A DNA stretch of 64,000 nucleotides. Source: Haloactinospora alba. Lineage in GTDB: Bacteria > Actinomycetota > Actinomycetes > Streptosporangiales > Streptosporangiaceae. The notes beneath the pieces were generated by a model. It had not been told where the DNA came from, did no database searches, and worked only from the letters and a program-made list of their open reading frames with translations. Where the stretch lies: contig NZ_VFQC01000001.1 of NCBI RefSeq assembly GCF_006717075.1, positions 868,001 to 932,000 on the forward strand, given 5' to 3'. A program made the translations under genes and the position numbers. Shown here piece after piece: positions 23,218-31,945 of this stretch. Position 1 is the stretch's first letter. Each line of letters starts with the position of its first letter.

Positions 23218-24516
23218 ATGCCTGTCTCCCTGTCCGCCACCCTCGCCGTCAACGAAGCGATCGCTCAGCGGCGGCGCTCGGGCCTGCCCGTCCTCCCACT
23301 GGGGTTCGGCGAGGCGGGGCTTCCCGTGCACCCCGTGTTGCGGGAGGCCCTGTCGCGGGGGGCCGGCATGAACACCTACGGTCCGGTGGCGGGAACGTGG
23401 GAGCTGCGCGAGGCGGCAGCGGGGTACTGGGAGCGCAGGGGCATCCCGGCCGACCCGGCCCTGACACTCGCCGGCCCCGGAAGCAAACCCCTGCTGTACG
23501 GCATGCTGTTGGCCCTCGGCGGGGACGCCGCGATCGCCGCCCCGAGCTGGGTCAGCTACGCGGCCCAGACGTGTCTGGCCGGGCAGCGGCCCCTGCCGGT
23601 ACCCGCCGCGCCGGAGCACGGGGGAGTGCCGCAACCCGACCTCCTCGCCGCGGCCGTGACCGACGCCCGCAACCGGGGGAGGGAGGTGCGCAGCGTCATC
23701 GTGACCGTCCCGGACAACCCCACCGGTACCCTCGCCGGTCCCGAGACCCTTCGCCTCTTGGCCGAGACGGCCCGCGAGCTCGACCTGGTCATCGTCTCCG
23801 ACGAGATCTACCGCGATCTCGTCTACGACCCGCGGGCCGAGGTGCACAGTCCCGCGGAGTTCGCCCCGGAACGTACGGTGGTCTCCACCGGAGTGAGCAA
23901 GAACCTGGCACTGGGAGGGTGGCGGCTGGGAACCGTCCGGCTGCCCGACAGTGACACGGGACGCAGGCTGTGGAGGGGCCTTCTCGGGGTGGCGAGCGAG
24001 ATCTGGTCCAGTCCCGCGGCACCGGTCCAACAGGCCGCTGCCTACGCCTACACCGAGCCGGAGGAGATCACGGAGCACATCGCGCGCAGTCGCAGGCTGC
24101 ACGGCATCGTCGCGGAGGCGGTCACCGAGCGGTTCCGGTCGGCCGGGGCGCGTGTGGCCCAGCCGCAGGCGGGTTTCTACCTCTACCCCGACTTCGCGGG
24201 TATGCGCTCCCACCTCACCGCCGAGTTGGGGGTTGGCACCGGGTCCGAACTCACGAGCCACCTGCTGGAACAGTACGGGATGGGGGTGCTGCCGGCCCAG
24301 GAGTTCGGGGAGGACCCCCACGCGTTGCGGATGCGGGTGGCGACGAGCCAGCTCTACGGCGAAACGGAGGAGCAGCGCTACGCGGCCCTCCACGCCGAGA
24401 CCCCGACGGAGTTGCCCTGGGTCCGGGCGCATCTGGACCGGTTGGAGGAGGTCCTGGGAGAGGTGACCCGGCTGTGGCGGGAGGACCGCGGTATGGCGGA
24501 TGCCCAGGCGGGCTGA
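23218..24516 (+). CDS. Class I/II pyridoxal-phosphate aminotransferase
   Basis: 432 residues, fold type I. The substrate-binding N-terminus reads LPLGFGEAGLPVHPVLREA; the PLP ring contacts are in TVPDNPTGTLAG and VIVSDEIYRDLVYD; the Schiff-base lysine is in STGVSKNLALGGWRLG. The text TYGPVAGTWELREAAAGYW is typical of aspartate/aromatic-type aminotransferases of this class. The substrate is not readable from sequence. I take ATG 23218 as the start since the protein then begins MPVSLSATLAVNEAI; a GTG 18 nt upstream is possible. It is probably controlled by the divergent LysR gene. Confidence 0.86.
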   Translation: MPVSLSATLAVNEAIAQRRRSGLPVLPLGFGEAGLPVHPVLREALSRGAGMNTYGPVAGTWELREAAAGYWERRGIPADPALTLAGPGSKPLLYGMLLALGGDAAIAAPSWVSYAAQTCLAGQRPLPVPAAPEHGGVPQPDLLAAAVTDARNRGREVRSVIVTVPDNPTGTLAGPETLRLLAETARELDLVIVSDEIYRDLVYDPRAEVHSPAEFAPERTVVSTGVSKNLALGGWRLGTVRLPDSDTGRRLWRGLLGVASEIWSSPAAPVQQAAAYAYTEPEEITEHIARSRRLHGIVAEAVTERFRSAGARVAQPQAGFYLYPDFAGMRSHLTAELGVGTGSELTSHLLEQYGMGVLPAQEFGEDPHALRMRVATSQLYGETEEQRYAALHAETPTELPWVRAHLDRLEEVLGEVTRLWREDRGMADAQAG

Positions 24517-24750
24517 GCCGGGCCGGGCGGCGGCGCGCACCGTGGGAAACCCGTTGCGGGCCGGAAGGATGCCAGACTGGTCGTGTCGCAGTGCGCCGCT
24601 GCGGCGTATGCACCATCATCGCTGCGCGTGGAGCCGCGTCGTGTTTCCCGGCAGCGTTCTGGTCCCAACGTGTCGCAGAGACGCCTGTACCACCGGAAAG
24701 GAGGCGGGTGCGGGCTCCGCAACCGTGGGGCGGTCGCGCCCGGCGTAGTG

Positions 24751-24999
24751 ATGACCTTGCTCGAATGGGCGCAGGAGGCCTGCGCCGAACTGGAGATTTC
24801 GACGGAAGTCGAGTTCGACGGGGCCGATGTCGACCGCGTGCTCGACCTGGCGCGGGACGCGGCGCACTCGGTGGCCCGTCCCGCCGCACCACTCACCACG
24901 TACCTGCTCGGCATCGCCGTCGGTCGGGGAGCCGATCCGGCTGAGGCCGCGGCGGCGCTCAGCGCCCTCGCTCTCGAACAGTCCTCTGGGGAGGGGTAG
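24751..24999 (+). CDS. DUF6457 small protein
   Basis: 82 residues. TLLEWAQEACAELEIS at the start, then DLARDAAHSVARPAAPLTTY and LLGIAVGRGAD, match the small actinobacterial DUF6457 proteins, which are often encoded beside molybdenum-cofactor genes and sometimes fused to MobA. No molybdenum gene is near it here, so no role can be assigned. It is alpha-helical and soluble. ATG 24751 is preceded by GTG 24748; no clear ribosome site is adjacent. Repeat copy B begins at the base after its stop codon. Confidence 0.72.
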   Translation: MTLLEWAQEACAELEISTEVEFDGADVDRVLDLARDAAHSVARPAAPLTTYLLGIAVGRGADPAEAAAALSALALEQSSGEG

Positions 25000-25162
25000 G
25001 CCCTGTTTGGTGGACGCCCGTCCTACCGCGCGACGCTCCGGTGCCGTGCCGGCGACGTTCCCGTCGGTCGGCGGAGGGATCCGCTCCGCCTGTGTCCCCG
25101 GCCGTGCCGTCACGGCACCGGACGCGCCGTTCGCGGCGAACAGCGTCCACCGGACAGGAGCC
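25000..25162. repeat. Dispersed intergenic palindromic repeat, copy B
   Basis: 163 bp directly following a stop codon and homologous to copy A (7035-7195). It carries terminal inverted words GGTGGACGC (25009) and GCGTCCACC (25143-25151), an inner GGCGGAG/CTCCGCC hairpin and a CGTGCCG-TCA-CGGCAC hairpin. Differences from copy A are small insertions in loops and scattered changes, and no reading frame is kept. Confidence 0.85.
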
Positions 25163-25378
25163 AGTTATCGCTGGTCACGTATGCATCATGTGTTCCAGAC
25201 GAAACTCGCATGTGGAAGAAAAGTGATGTAAGCGTGACAAGTCGGTGCAAATCTGGCTGTGCGCTATCCCTGGTTTACAGCTACGGTGCGCGCAGCCGCC
25301 ATCGGGCCGGAGCCGCTACGAGCGGGCACCGGAACAGCGGCACCATCCCCTGCATCCGATCGATAGGGAGCCCGGTTC
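25163..25378. other. Leader and promoter of the symporter gene
   Basis: Together with repeat copy B this is a 379-bp gene-free stretch. The part 25165-25290 is A/T-richer than average and should contain the promoter. I compared it with the glycine riboswitch consensus, which often precedes such transporters, and do not see the required conserved blocks. Confidence 0.35.
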
Positions 25379-26797
25379 ATGGAACAACTCCAGGACATGC
25401 TGGATCTGATATCCGAGATCGTTTGGGGACCGTTCGTCCTCATCCCACTGCTGCTGCTGACCGGGTTGTTCCTCACCATCCGGCTGCGGCTGCTGCAGTT
25501 CCACAAGCTGTTCCACGCTCTGTGGCTCGCCCTGATCCGGCGTAAGGAGCCGGAAGGCACCGAAGGCGACATCTCGCACTACCAGGCGCTGAGCACCGCG
25601 CTCGCCGCCACGGTGGGCGTGGGCAACATCGCCGGTGCCGGACTCGCGATCGGCCTCGGCGGGCCCGGTGCGCTGTTCTGGATGTGGGTGACCGGTCTGG
25701 TCGGTATGGCCACCAAGTACAGCGAGGCACTGCTGGGTGTGAAGTACCGGCGCAAGGACAGCGTCGGCCAGCAGAGCGGCGGGCCGATGTTCTACCTCCG
25801 CAACGGTCTGCCCGGCGGACTCGGCATGGTGCTGGGCGGGCTCTTCGCCCTGTTCGGTGCCATCGCCGCGTTCGGTATCGGCAACGGGACCCAGGCGAAC
25901 ACCGTGTCCCAACAGCTGGAGAGCGTCTGGAACGTGCCGACGTGGCTGGTCGGGATCGTGCTCGTGGTCTTGGCCGGCGCGGTGATCATCGGCGGGATCA
26001 AGAGCATCGGCCGGGTCGCCTCGGCCATCGTCCCGATCATGGTCCTGCTGTACATCGTCATCGCCCTGACCGTGCTGCTGGTGCACGTCGGCGACATTCC
26101 CGCCGCGCTGGCACTGGTCGTCACCGACGCGTTCACCGGAACGGCGGCCACCGGCGGGTTCGCGGGTGCGACCGTGCTCGCCGTGATGCAGTGGGGTGTC
26201 GCCCGCGGTATCTTCTCCAACGAGTCGGGCCTGGGCACCGGCGCGATCGCCGCGGCTGCGGCGAAGACGGACCAGCCCGTGCGCCAGGCGATGGTCTCCA
26301 TGACCCAGACCTTCATCGACACCATCGTGGTGGTGACCATGACCTGCCTGGTCATCATCGTCACCGGCGTGTGGAAGGTGGAGGAAGCCGCGGACGGCTC
26401 GCTGCTGACCTCGCAGGCGCTGAACGAGGGGCTGTCCACGATCTCCCCCGCCCTGGGGTCGATGGGGGCTTACGCCATCGCCATCGCGGTCGTGGTGTTC
26501 GCCTTCACCACCATCCTCGGCTGGTCGTACTACGGCGAGCGGTGCATCGACTTCCTCGCCGGGCACAAGGGTGTCCTGGTGTACCGGGTCGTGTTCGTGG
26601 CGGTCATCTACGTGGGCGCCACCGTGTCCCTGGAGCTCATCTGGATCTTCAGCGACATCGCCAACGGGCTGATGGCACTGCCCAACCTGCTCGGTCTGCT
26701 ACTGCTGTCCCCCGTGGTGGTCGCGGAGTCGAAGAGGTACTTCGCCAACCCCAACTGGCGCGACCCCGACGCGTCCGTTCCCGACGTGCGGGAGTGA
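25379..26797 (+). CDS. Sodium:alanine/glycine symporter (AGCS family)
   Basis: 472 residues, about 11 membrane segments. Imports alanine or glycine with Na+. Family signatures: ALSTALAATVGVGNIAGAG in the first substrate-binding region, GPGALFWMWVTGLVGMATKY, and ARGIFSNESGLGTGAIAAA, the AGCS hallmark. The last segment is followed by a short cytoplasmic tail. Length agrees with AlsT/DagA proteins. ATG 25379 has GGGAG upstream. It is monocistronic, with a bidirectional hairpin between it and thiD. Nothing in the leader shows the effector. Confidence 0.93.
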   Translation: MEQLQDMLDLISEIVWGPFVLIPLLLLTGLFLTIRLRLLQFHKLFHALWLALIRRKEPEGTEGDISHYQALSTALAATVGVGNIAGAGLAIGLGGPGALFWMWVTGLVGMATKYSEALLGVKYRRKDSVGQQSGGPMFYLRNGLPGGLGMVLGGLFALFGAIAAFGIGNGTQANTVSQQLESVWNVPTWLVGIVLVVLAGAVIIGGIKSIGRVASAIVPIMVLLYIVIALTVLLVHVGDIPAALALVVTDAFTGTAATGGFAGATVLAVMQWGVARGIFSNESGLGTGAIAAAAAKTDQPVRQAMVSMTQTFIDTIVVVTMTCLVIIVTGVWKVEEAADGSLLTSQALNEGLSTISPALGSMGAYAIAIAVVVFAFTTILGWSYYGERCIDFLAGHKGVLVYRVVFVAVIYVGATVSLELIWIFSDIANGLMALPNLLGLLLLSPVVVAESKRYFANPNWRDPDASVPDVRE

Positions 26798-26814
26798 GCC
26801 GCGCGCCTACCTCC

Positions 26815-26850
26815 GGTCCGGGTGCGGGAGAGGCCTCTCGCACCCGGACC
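26815..26850. terminator. Bidirectional terminator between symporter and thiD
   Basis: A perfect 12-bp stem (26815-26826 with 26839-26850) extended by GAGAGG/CCTCTC lies between the convergent genes, 18 nt from one stop codon and 21 nt from the other. Confidence 0.82.
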
Positions 26851-26870
26851 CCGTCCGACGGGGTTGTTCG

Positions 26871-27740
26871 TTACGAACGGTGCCCGCCGTCCCGGGACGG
26901 TTCTCCCCACCAGGAGAAGAAATGGTGCAACGGTCCGCGACCGTTGCCGACCTCCAACGTGTCGGCCTGTTCCAGGGCCGCGGTGAGGTACGTCTTCGCT
27001 TCGGAGACCGCCGTCGGGAAGTCCCCGCGTTGCGGTCGCAGCGCCGCGACCGCCGAGGAGAGGGTGCAGCCGGTGCCGTGCGTGTTGCGGGTCGCGACCC
27101 GGCGGGCCGAGAACACCTCGGGCTCGGAGGCCGCGGTCACCAGCACGTCCACGCTGCGGGCCTCCGCCTGGCCGGAGTCGGCCACGCCGTCTCCGGAGGC
27201 GAGGTGCCCCCCCTTGAGCAGGACGCGGGACGCGCCCATCGCGCGGAGGCGCTCCGCCTGCTCCGCCATACCGTCGATGTCGCGCGCCTCCCCGGAACCG
27301 AGCAGATCAGCCGCCTCGGGCAGGTTCGGGGTCAGCAGGTCGGCGCGTGGCAGCAGCTCGGTGCGCAGCGCCTCGGTGGCGGAGTCCGCCAGTAGCCGGT
27401 CACCGCTCTTCGCGACCATCACCGGGTCCAGCACCACGTTTCCCAGCCCGTAGCGGTCGATCGCGGAGGCAACCACTCCCACGATCTCGGCACTGGCCAG
27501 CATCCCGATCTTGACGGCGTCCACCCGGACGTCGGAGAGGAGGGTGTCGAGCTGCTCGCCGACGAAACGCGCGGGCACCTCGTGCACCCCGGTGACACCG
27601 GTGGTGGACTGGGCCGTGAGCGCCGTCAGCACGCTCATGCCGTACCCGCCGAGAGCGGAGAACGTCTTCAGGTCCGCCTGGACACCGGCACCGCCGCTCG
27701 GATCGCTTCCCGCGACCGACAGGATGTTGTAACTACGCAA
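26871..27740 (-). CDS. thiD: Hydroxymethylpyrimidine/phosphomethylpyrimidine kinase
   Basis: 289 residues. Phosphorylates HMP and HMP-P for thiamine synthesis or salvage. The ribokinase-fold motifs are clear: NILSVAGSDPSGGAGVQADL (substrate and first glycine loop), TALTAQSTTGV, VKIGMLAS, NVVLDPVMVAKSGDRLL, and the anion hole TRNTHGTGCTLSSAVAA. An extra C-terminal stretch of about 25 residues (LHHFFSWWGE) is seen in actinobacterial members. The start must be TTG 27740: no ATG or GTG is in frame upstream, and GAAGGA, part of the TPP riboswitch, stands 6 nt before it. Thiamine pyrophosphate should therefore block its translation. Confidence 0.94.
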   Translation of the reverse strand: MRSYNILSVAGSDPSGGAGVQADLKTFSALGGYGMSVLTALTAQSTTGVTGVHEVPARFVGEQLDTLLSDVRVDAVKIGMLASAEIVGVVASAIDRYGLGNVVLDPVMVAKSGDRLLADSATEALRTELLPRADLLTPNLPEAADLLGSGEARDIDGMAEQAERLRAMGASRVLLKGGHLASGDGVADSGQAEARSVDVLVTAASEPEVFSARRVATRNTHGTGCTLSSAVAALRPQRGDFPTAVSEAKTYLTAALEQADTLEVGNGRGPLHHFFSWWGEPSRDGGHRS

Positions 27741-27743
27741 TGG

Positions 27744-27821
27744 CGTTCCTTCGCTAGTTCGAGCTAGATCAGGTTCGACGGGTGTGCTCTCAGCCGGCCG
27801 GAACCGGCACCCCGCGCCGTC
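27744..27821 (-). promoter_or_regulatory. TPP riboswitch (THI element)
   Basis: On the minus strand the conserved blocks appear in order: GCGGGGTGCC, GGCTGAGAG, ACCC, GAACCTGATC, then TAGCTCGAACTAGCGAAGGA. CTGAGA and ACCTGATC are the pyrimidine- and pyrophosphate-sensing cores. The ribosome-binding GAAGGA forms the 3' edge and is directly followed by the thiD start, so control is most likely translational. Confidence 0.95.
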
Positions 27822-27872
27822 GATGCATCCGGTTGTGTGTGCTCCTGGTTCTGAGCGCCCGCCAAACGGGCA

Positions 27873-28817
27873 CTAGACGCGCCCGGCCCCCTCGGGAGCG
27901 CCGCTGTCGTCCGCCGCGGCGCCGTCGTCTCCTCCGGCCCTGCGAGCGATCAGCAGCACCGCGGCCACGGTGACGAAGCCCACCACCATGAGTGCCACCG
28001 TGACCGCAACGTCCCCGGCGGGGGCGTGCAGCGCGCGGTCCTCATCCTGCCAGGGCCACAGCGCGCGCAGCGACCCGGCCAGGATCCCGGTCATCACCAC
28101 CAGCGTGACGCGGTGCTGGTGCTCCAGCAGCCACTGGAGCAGTTTCACGAAGAAGGCCAGGCCGAAGACCGCCCCGACCGCGAACACCCCCAGGTAACCG
28201 AAGTCACGCGCGCTGACGGCGTCCATGGTCGCCGTGTACAACCCGAAGGTCAGCAGGAGGAACGATCCGGACATGCCGGGCAGGACCAGTGCGCAGATCG
28301 CCACCGCTGCGGCTCCGAACACGATCACCGGGTTCGGAGTGACCTCCGAGGGCGGAAGGCCGGTCAGTACGAACGCCCCGGCCGCCACGGCCAGCGCGAG
28401 CAGGTAGTGCCCCGCGGACCACGCCCTGCCGGAACCGGAGTAGGGGACCCACAGCGACGCGAGGACGAGACCGAAGAAGAGCGCGTACGAACGCTGCTGG
28501 TGCTCCTCGACCAGCGGAGCGAGGAAGGTGGCCCCCAGGAGGGCCGCCGCGAGCATACCGACCAGTACCGCCAGCACCAGCCCCCACTCGGCTCTGCGGA
28601 ACTCGGCACTGGCGCGGCTGCCGCCGCGTCCTTGCGGCAGGTCCGTCGCGGCCAGCTTGACACCGCTGAGCACGTGTCCGGCCGAGGTGATGAGCCGCTC
28701 GTAGATGCCGACGATCAGGGCGATCGTGCCGCCGCTGACCCCCGGTACGACCTCACTGGTGCCGATGAGCGCGCCACGTAGCACGTTGAGCAGGGGGGAT
28801 CCGATTGAGTTGGCCAT
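27873..28817 (-). CDS. DUF368 polyprenyl-phosphate translocase (PopT/UptA-type function)
   Basis: 314 residues, 8-9 membrane segments. DUF368 proteins were recently shown to return undecaprenyl phosphate across the membrane for reuse in wall synthesis, in parallel with DedA proteins. The family repeats are visible: LIGTSEVVPGVSGGTIALIVG near the N-terminus (cut by the pattern VPGVSGGT) and VLPGMSGSFLLLTFG in the middle, the two re-entrant-type segments. A variable cytoplasmic tail rich in A/D/G ends the protein. The start is ATG 28817. It lies upstream of the TPP riboswitch on the same strand, so it ends before the thiD leader begins. Confidence 0.85.
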   Translation of the reverse strand: MANSIGSPLLNVLRGALIGTSEVVPGVSGGTIALIVGIYERLITSAGHVLSGVKLAATDLPQGRGGSRASAEFRRAEWGLVLAVLVGMLAAALLGATFLAPLVEEHQQRSYALFFGLVLASLWVPYSGSGRAWSAGHYLLALAVAAGAFVLTGLPPSEVTPNPVIVFGAAAVAICALVLPGMSGSFLLLTFGLYTATMDAVSARDFGYLGVFAVGAVFGLAFFVKLLQWLLEHQHRVTLVVMTGILAGSLRALWPWQDEDRALHAPAGDVAVTVALMVVGFVTVAAVLLIARRAGGDDGAAADDSGAPEGAGRV

Positions 28818-29025
28818 GGTTCGTTTCGTTTCCGGGGAACAGACGGAGAGACAGGACGGCGCCCCATCCGGGTTCACGGCCCCGAGGATGGCGTGTCCGT
28901 GAGTGTAGGGTACGTGCTCGGCCCGCGGGGCTGGGCGTTCGCGCGTTCGGCCGGGCGGTGGCACGTCAGCGGCGCTCCGGCCAAAGACGCCGCCCAGCGG
29001 TTCCGCGCGGGGCGCGGAGTTCTCG

Positions 29026-30660
29026 TTACCCGGCGCCGCCCACCACGCTGGCCGCCCAACGGTAGTCCTGTTTGCCCACCGCTGTCCGCTGTACGTGCGC
29101 CACGACATGGAACGCCCGGGGAACCTTGAAGCCGGCGAGCTGCCGGCGGCAGTGCCGGCGCAGCTCGTCAGGGGCGGGGGAGGCGCCGGCTGAGGGGGAT
29201 ATGACGGCGGCGACGCGTTGCCCGAGGCTCTCGTCGGGAGCGGCGACCACGATGGCGTCCCCGACCTCCGGGTGCGCGGTGAGCACCGACTCCACCTCCT
29301 CGGGATAGACCTTCTCGCCACCGGTGTTGATGACCGCCGAACCGCGCCCCAGCAACACGATCGTGCCGTCCTCGGAGACCATGCCGAGGTCGCCCGACAT
29401 CACCCAGCGCCGTCCTTCCCCGTCGACGGGGAAGGTGCGGGCGCTGGCCTCCGGGTCGTTGTAGTAGCCGGCGGGGATACGGCCGCTGCGCGCGATCCGT
29501 CCGACCTGCTGCGATCCGGGAGGCAACGGACGCATCCCGTCGTCCAGCACGGCGACGCTCGCTCCCATGGTGAAGCTGCGGGTGCCACCCTCGGTCTCGG
29601 CGGCGCCGCACACGCCGGTCTCCGAACCGCCGTAGCTGTCCGTGAGGGTGATCCCCGGACGCCATCGGAACCACAGCTCGCGCACGGCGGGCGTGAGCGG
29701 GGTGCCGCCCGAGGTCACGGTGTCCAGGGAGGGGCAGAGCCGGGGCTGTGTGAGGAGCTGCTGGGCCAGGGGCCGGGCCATCGCGTCCCCGACGAGCTGC
29801 ACTATGTGCGCGCTCTCCCGGTCCGCGAGGGCGACGACCTCCGCCGGGTCGAACGTCCGCGCGGTGTTCAGCACGACGGTCTTCCCGTTGAAGAGCATGC
29901 TCAGGGCGTTCCACTGCCCGGCCGCGTGCATCAGCGGCCCCAGCACCAGCATCCGCCGGGGGCGGCACTGGCGTGCGCGTTCCCCCAGCTCCCCCGGGTG
30001 GCGGGCACGGGCCTCCCCCGGGCGGCGGCGTTCGAGGGCGGCGTGGAAGATGTCCGCCTGGCGCCACACCACCCCCTTGGGCATGCCGGTGGTGCCGCCG
30101 GTGTAGATGAGGTACCGCGCCTCGGCATCCGCCCCGCCCGGGCACGCGGGAACGTCCGGCTCGTCCGCTGCCGAGGCCATGGCGGTCTCGTAGTCGACGC
30201 CGGGCGTGGGGTCGTGGTCGGTGCCGTCGTCCAGCAGGACCACGTGCCGCAGTCGGGGAAGCTCCGCGCGGATCGTCTCGACCGGCGCGGCGAGTGACCG
30301 TTCGACGACCAGGGCCGCGGCGTCGGCGTCGTCCAGGAGGTACCGGAGCTCGCCGGCGACATAGCGGTAGTTCACGTTGATCGGTACCGCTCCGGCCCGC
30401 AGGGCCCCGAATGCCGCCTCCAGCCACTCGCCCCGGTTGAAGGACAGGATCGCGACGTGTTCACCGGGGGCGATGCCGTACCGGAGGAGGTGGCGCGCGA
30501 AACGCGTCGCGCGTTCGTTGAGCACGGCATAGGTCATCCGCCGCGGGCCCGCGATGACGGCCAGGCGGTCGGGAACAGCCGCGGTGACCGCATCCAGCAG
30601 CCCCGCGAGGGTGATCTCGTTATGGGTGGTGTCGCGCGAGCGGAACTGTTCTTCGGTCAT
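29026..30660 (-). CDS. AMP-forming acyl-CoA synthetase (FadD-like)
   Basis: 544 residues. Activates a carboxylic acid as the acyl-AMP and passes it to CoA. Motifs of the ANL superfamily are complete: the P-loop YLIYTGGTTGMPKGVVW, the aromatic/Gly motif DSYGGSETGVCG, SGDLGMVSEDGTIVLLGR (ATP ribose Asp and hinge region) and NTGGEKVYPEEVES, with the catalytic Lys in TAVGKQDYRW. The substrate is probably a medium or long-chain fatty acid or aryl acid; neighbours do not help. ATG 30660. It is divergent from the epimerase gene. Confidence 0.9.
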   Translation of the reverse strand: MTEEQFRSRDTTHNEITLAGLLDAVTAAVPDRLAVIAGPRRMTYAVLNERATRFARHLLRYGIAPGEHVAILSFNRGEWLEAAFGALRAGAVPINVNYRYVAGELRYLLDDADAAALVVERSLAAPVETIRAELPRLRHVVLLDDGTDHDPTPGVDYETAMASAADEPDVPACPGGADAEARYLIYTGGTTGMPKGVVWRQADIFHAALERRRPGEARARHPGELGERARQCRPRRMLVLGPLMHAAGQWNALSMLFNGKTVVLNTARTFDPAEVVALADRESAHIVQLVGDAMARPLAQQLLTQPRLCPSLDTVTSGGTPLTPAVRELWFRWRPGITLTDSYGGSETGVCGAAETEGGTRSFTMGASVAVLDDGMRPLPPGSQQVGRIARSGRIPAGYYNDPEASARTFPVDGEGRRWVMSGDLGMVSEDGTIVLLGRGSAVINTGGEKVYPEEVESVLTAHPEVGDAIVVAAPDESLGQRVAAVISPSAGASPAPDELRRHCRRQLAGFKVPRAFHVVAHVQRTAVGKQDYRWAASVVGGAG

Positions 30661-30799
30661 GTTTTCCCCGGATCCCGGTCTACCCCTACATGACGGTGAC
30701 GACCGACCTTTCCGGTATGGGGAGCATCACAGCTGGTCGGGCCGGTCCGAGGCGGGGGCGGATGCGGGGCGAGATGGAGGGGAACCGCCGCGGCCGGAA

Positions 30800-30809
30800 C
30801 TTACGAAAC
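30800..30809. promoter_or_regulatory. CTTACGAAAC word, possible response-regulator site
   Basis: CTTACGAAAC lies 60 nt before the epimerase start. Its complement GTTTCGTAAG shares nine bases with TTTCGTAAG at 33822-33830, in the region between the response-regulator and GT2 genes. Both sit in promoters of the same glycan-type cluster. Confidence 0.35.
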
Positions 30810-30855
30810 GGTGACGACGCGTACCGGCCCGTGGGGAAGGCCGGGGACGAGCCCG

Positions 30856-30861
30856 TAGGCT
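30856..30861 (+). promoter_or_regulatory. -10 box of a leaderless promoter (epimerase gene)
   Basis: TAGGCT is separated by 7 nt from the ATG at 30869, and no ribosome site is present. Transcription should start at the A of the start codon. Confidence 0.6.
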
Positions 30862-30868
30862 CGCCCCC

Positions 30869-31945
30869 ATGCGGATACTTGTCACCGGAGGTGCGGGGTT
30901 CATCGGTTCGCACATCGTCGCCGCCCTGGTGGAGCGGTCGCACGAACCGGTCGTGCTGGACGCGCTGCTGGAGTCGGCGCACACGGCACCGCCGTCCCTG
31001 CCGGCGGAGGCCGAATGGGTCCGCGCGGACGTCACCGACCGCGCGGCCGTCCGCAGTGCCCTGCGTGGCGTGGACGCCGTGTGCCACCAGGCCGCCATGG
31101 TGGGCATGGGGACCGGGTTCGGCGACGCGCCGGCCTACGTCAACTGCAACAACGGCGGAACGGCCGAGCTGCTCGCCGCGATGGCCGAGGCCGGGGTGCG
31201 TGACCTCGTCCTCGCCGGATCCATGGTGGTCTACGGGGAGGGGCGTTACACGTGCGCCACACACGCGGCGGTACACCCCGCCCCACGGTCGGAGAGCGAC
31301 CTCGCGGCGGGCAGGTTCGACCCGACCTGCCCGCACTGCGGCGACGAGCTCCGCCCCGGCCTGGTGGACGAGCAGGCACCGCCCGACCCCCGCAACGTCT
31401 ACGCGGTGACGAAGCTCGCCCAGGAGCACCTGTCAGCAGTGTGGGCCCGGGAGACCGGCGGCAGGGCGGTCTCCCTCCGGTACCACAACGTGTACGGCCC
31501 CGGGATGCCCAGCAACACTCCCTACGCCGGGGTGGCCTCCTTCTTCCGTTCCGCCCTGGGGCGGGGGGAGGCCCCGCGGGTGTTCGAGGACGGCAGGCAG
31601 CGCCGGGACTTCGTGCACGTGCGTGACGTCGCGGAGGCGAACGTGGCGGCGCTGCACGCGCTTCCCGGGCGGGAGCCGGGCCACCTCCGCGCGTTCAACA
31701 CCGGCAGCGGCGAGCCGCACACGGTCGGCGACATGGCACGGCAGCTGGCCGACTCCCACGGCGGCCCCCACCCCCGGTTCACGGGGGAGTACCGGCTCGG
31801 CGACGTGCGGCACATCACCGCCTCCTCGCAGCGGATCCGGGACGAACTCGGTTGGCGGGCCAGAGTCGGGTTCGCCGAGGGGATGGCCGAGTTCGCCCGC
31901 GCGGAGCAGCGGCCGGCCGCTAGCCCCGCGCGGTCGGAAGCGTGA
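30869..31945 (+). CDS. NAD-dependent epimerase/dehydratase (extended SDR) with a zinc-like insert
   Basis: 358 residues. Nucleotide-sugar-modifying SDR: the N-terminal MRILVTGGAGFIGSHIV binds NAD; the active site is S in LVLAGSMVVYGEG and YxxxK in NVYAVTKLAQE; then SLRYHNVYGPGMP and RDFVHVRDVAEANVAAL follow as in UDP-glucose 4-epimerases. An insertion at about residues 128-170 holds C-ATH and PTCPHCGDEL, a possible zinc-binding knuckle that ordinary GalE proteins lack. The gene is leaderless. Its last 26 bases overlap the 3' end of the convergent histidine kinase gene. The sugar substrate is unknown. Confidence 0.86.
   Translation: MRILVTGGAGFIGSHIVAALVERSHEPVVLDALLESAHTAPPSLPAEAEWVRADVTDRAAVRSALRGVDAVCHQAAMVGMGTGFGDAPAYVNCNNGGTAELLAAMAEAGVRDLVLAGSMVVYGEGRYTCATHAAVHPAPRSESDLAAGRFDPTCPHCGDELRPGLVDEQAPPDPRNVYAVTKLAQEHLSAVWARETGGRAVSLRYHNVYGPGMPSNTPYAGVASFFRSALGRGEAPRVFEDGRQRRDFVHVRDVAEANVAALHALPGREPGHLRAFNTGSGEPHTVGDMARQLADSHGGPHPRFTGEYRLGDVRHITASSQRIRDELGWRARVGFAEGMAEFARAEQRPAASPARSEA

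Noticed and set aside
25163-25378. Glycine riboswitch before the alanine/glycine symporter
   Set aside because: The tandem aptamer blocks are not present in the leader.
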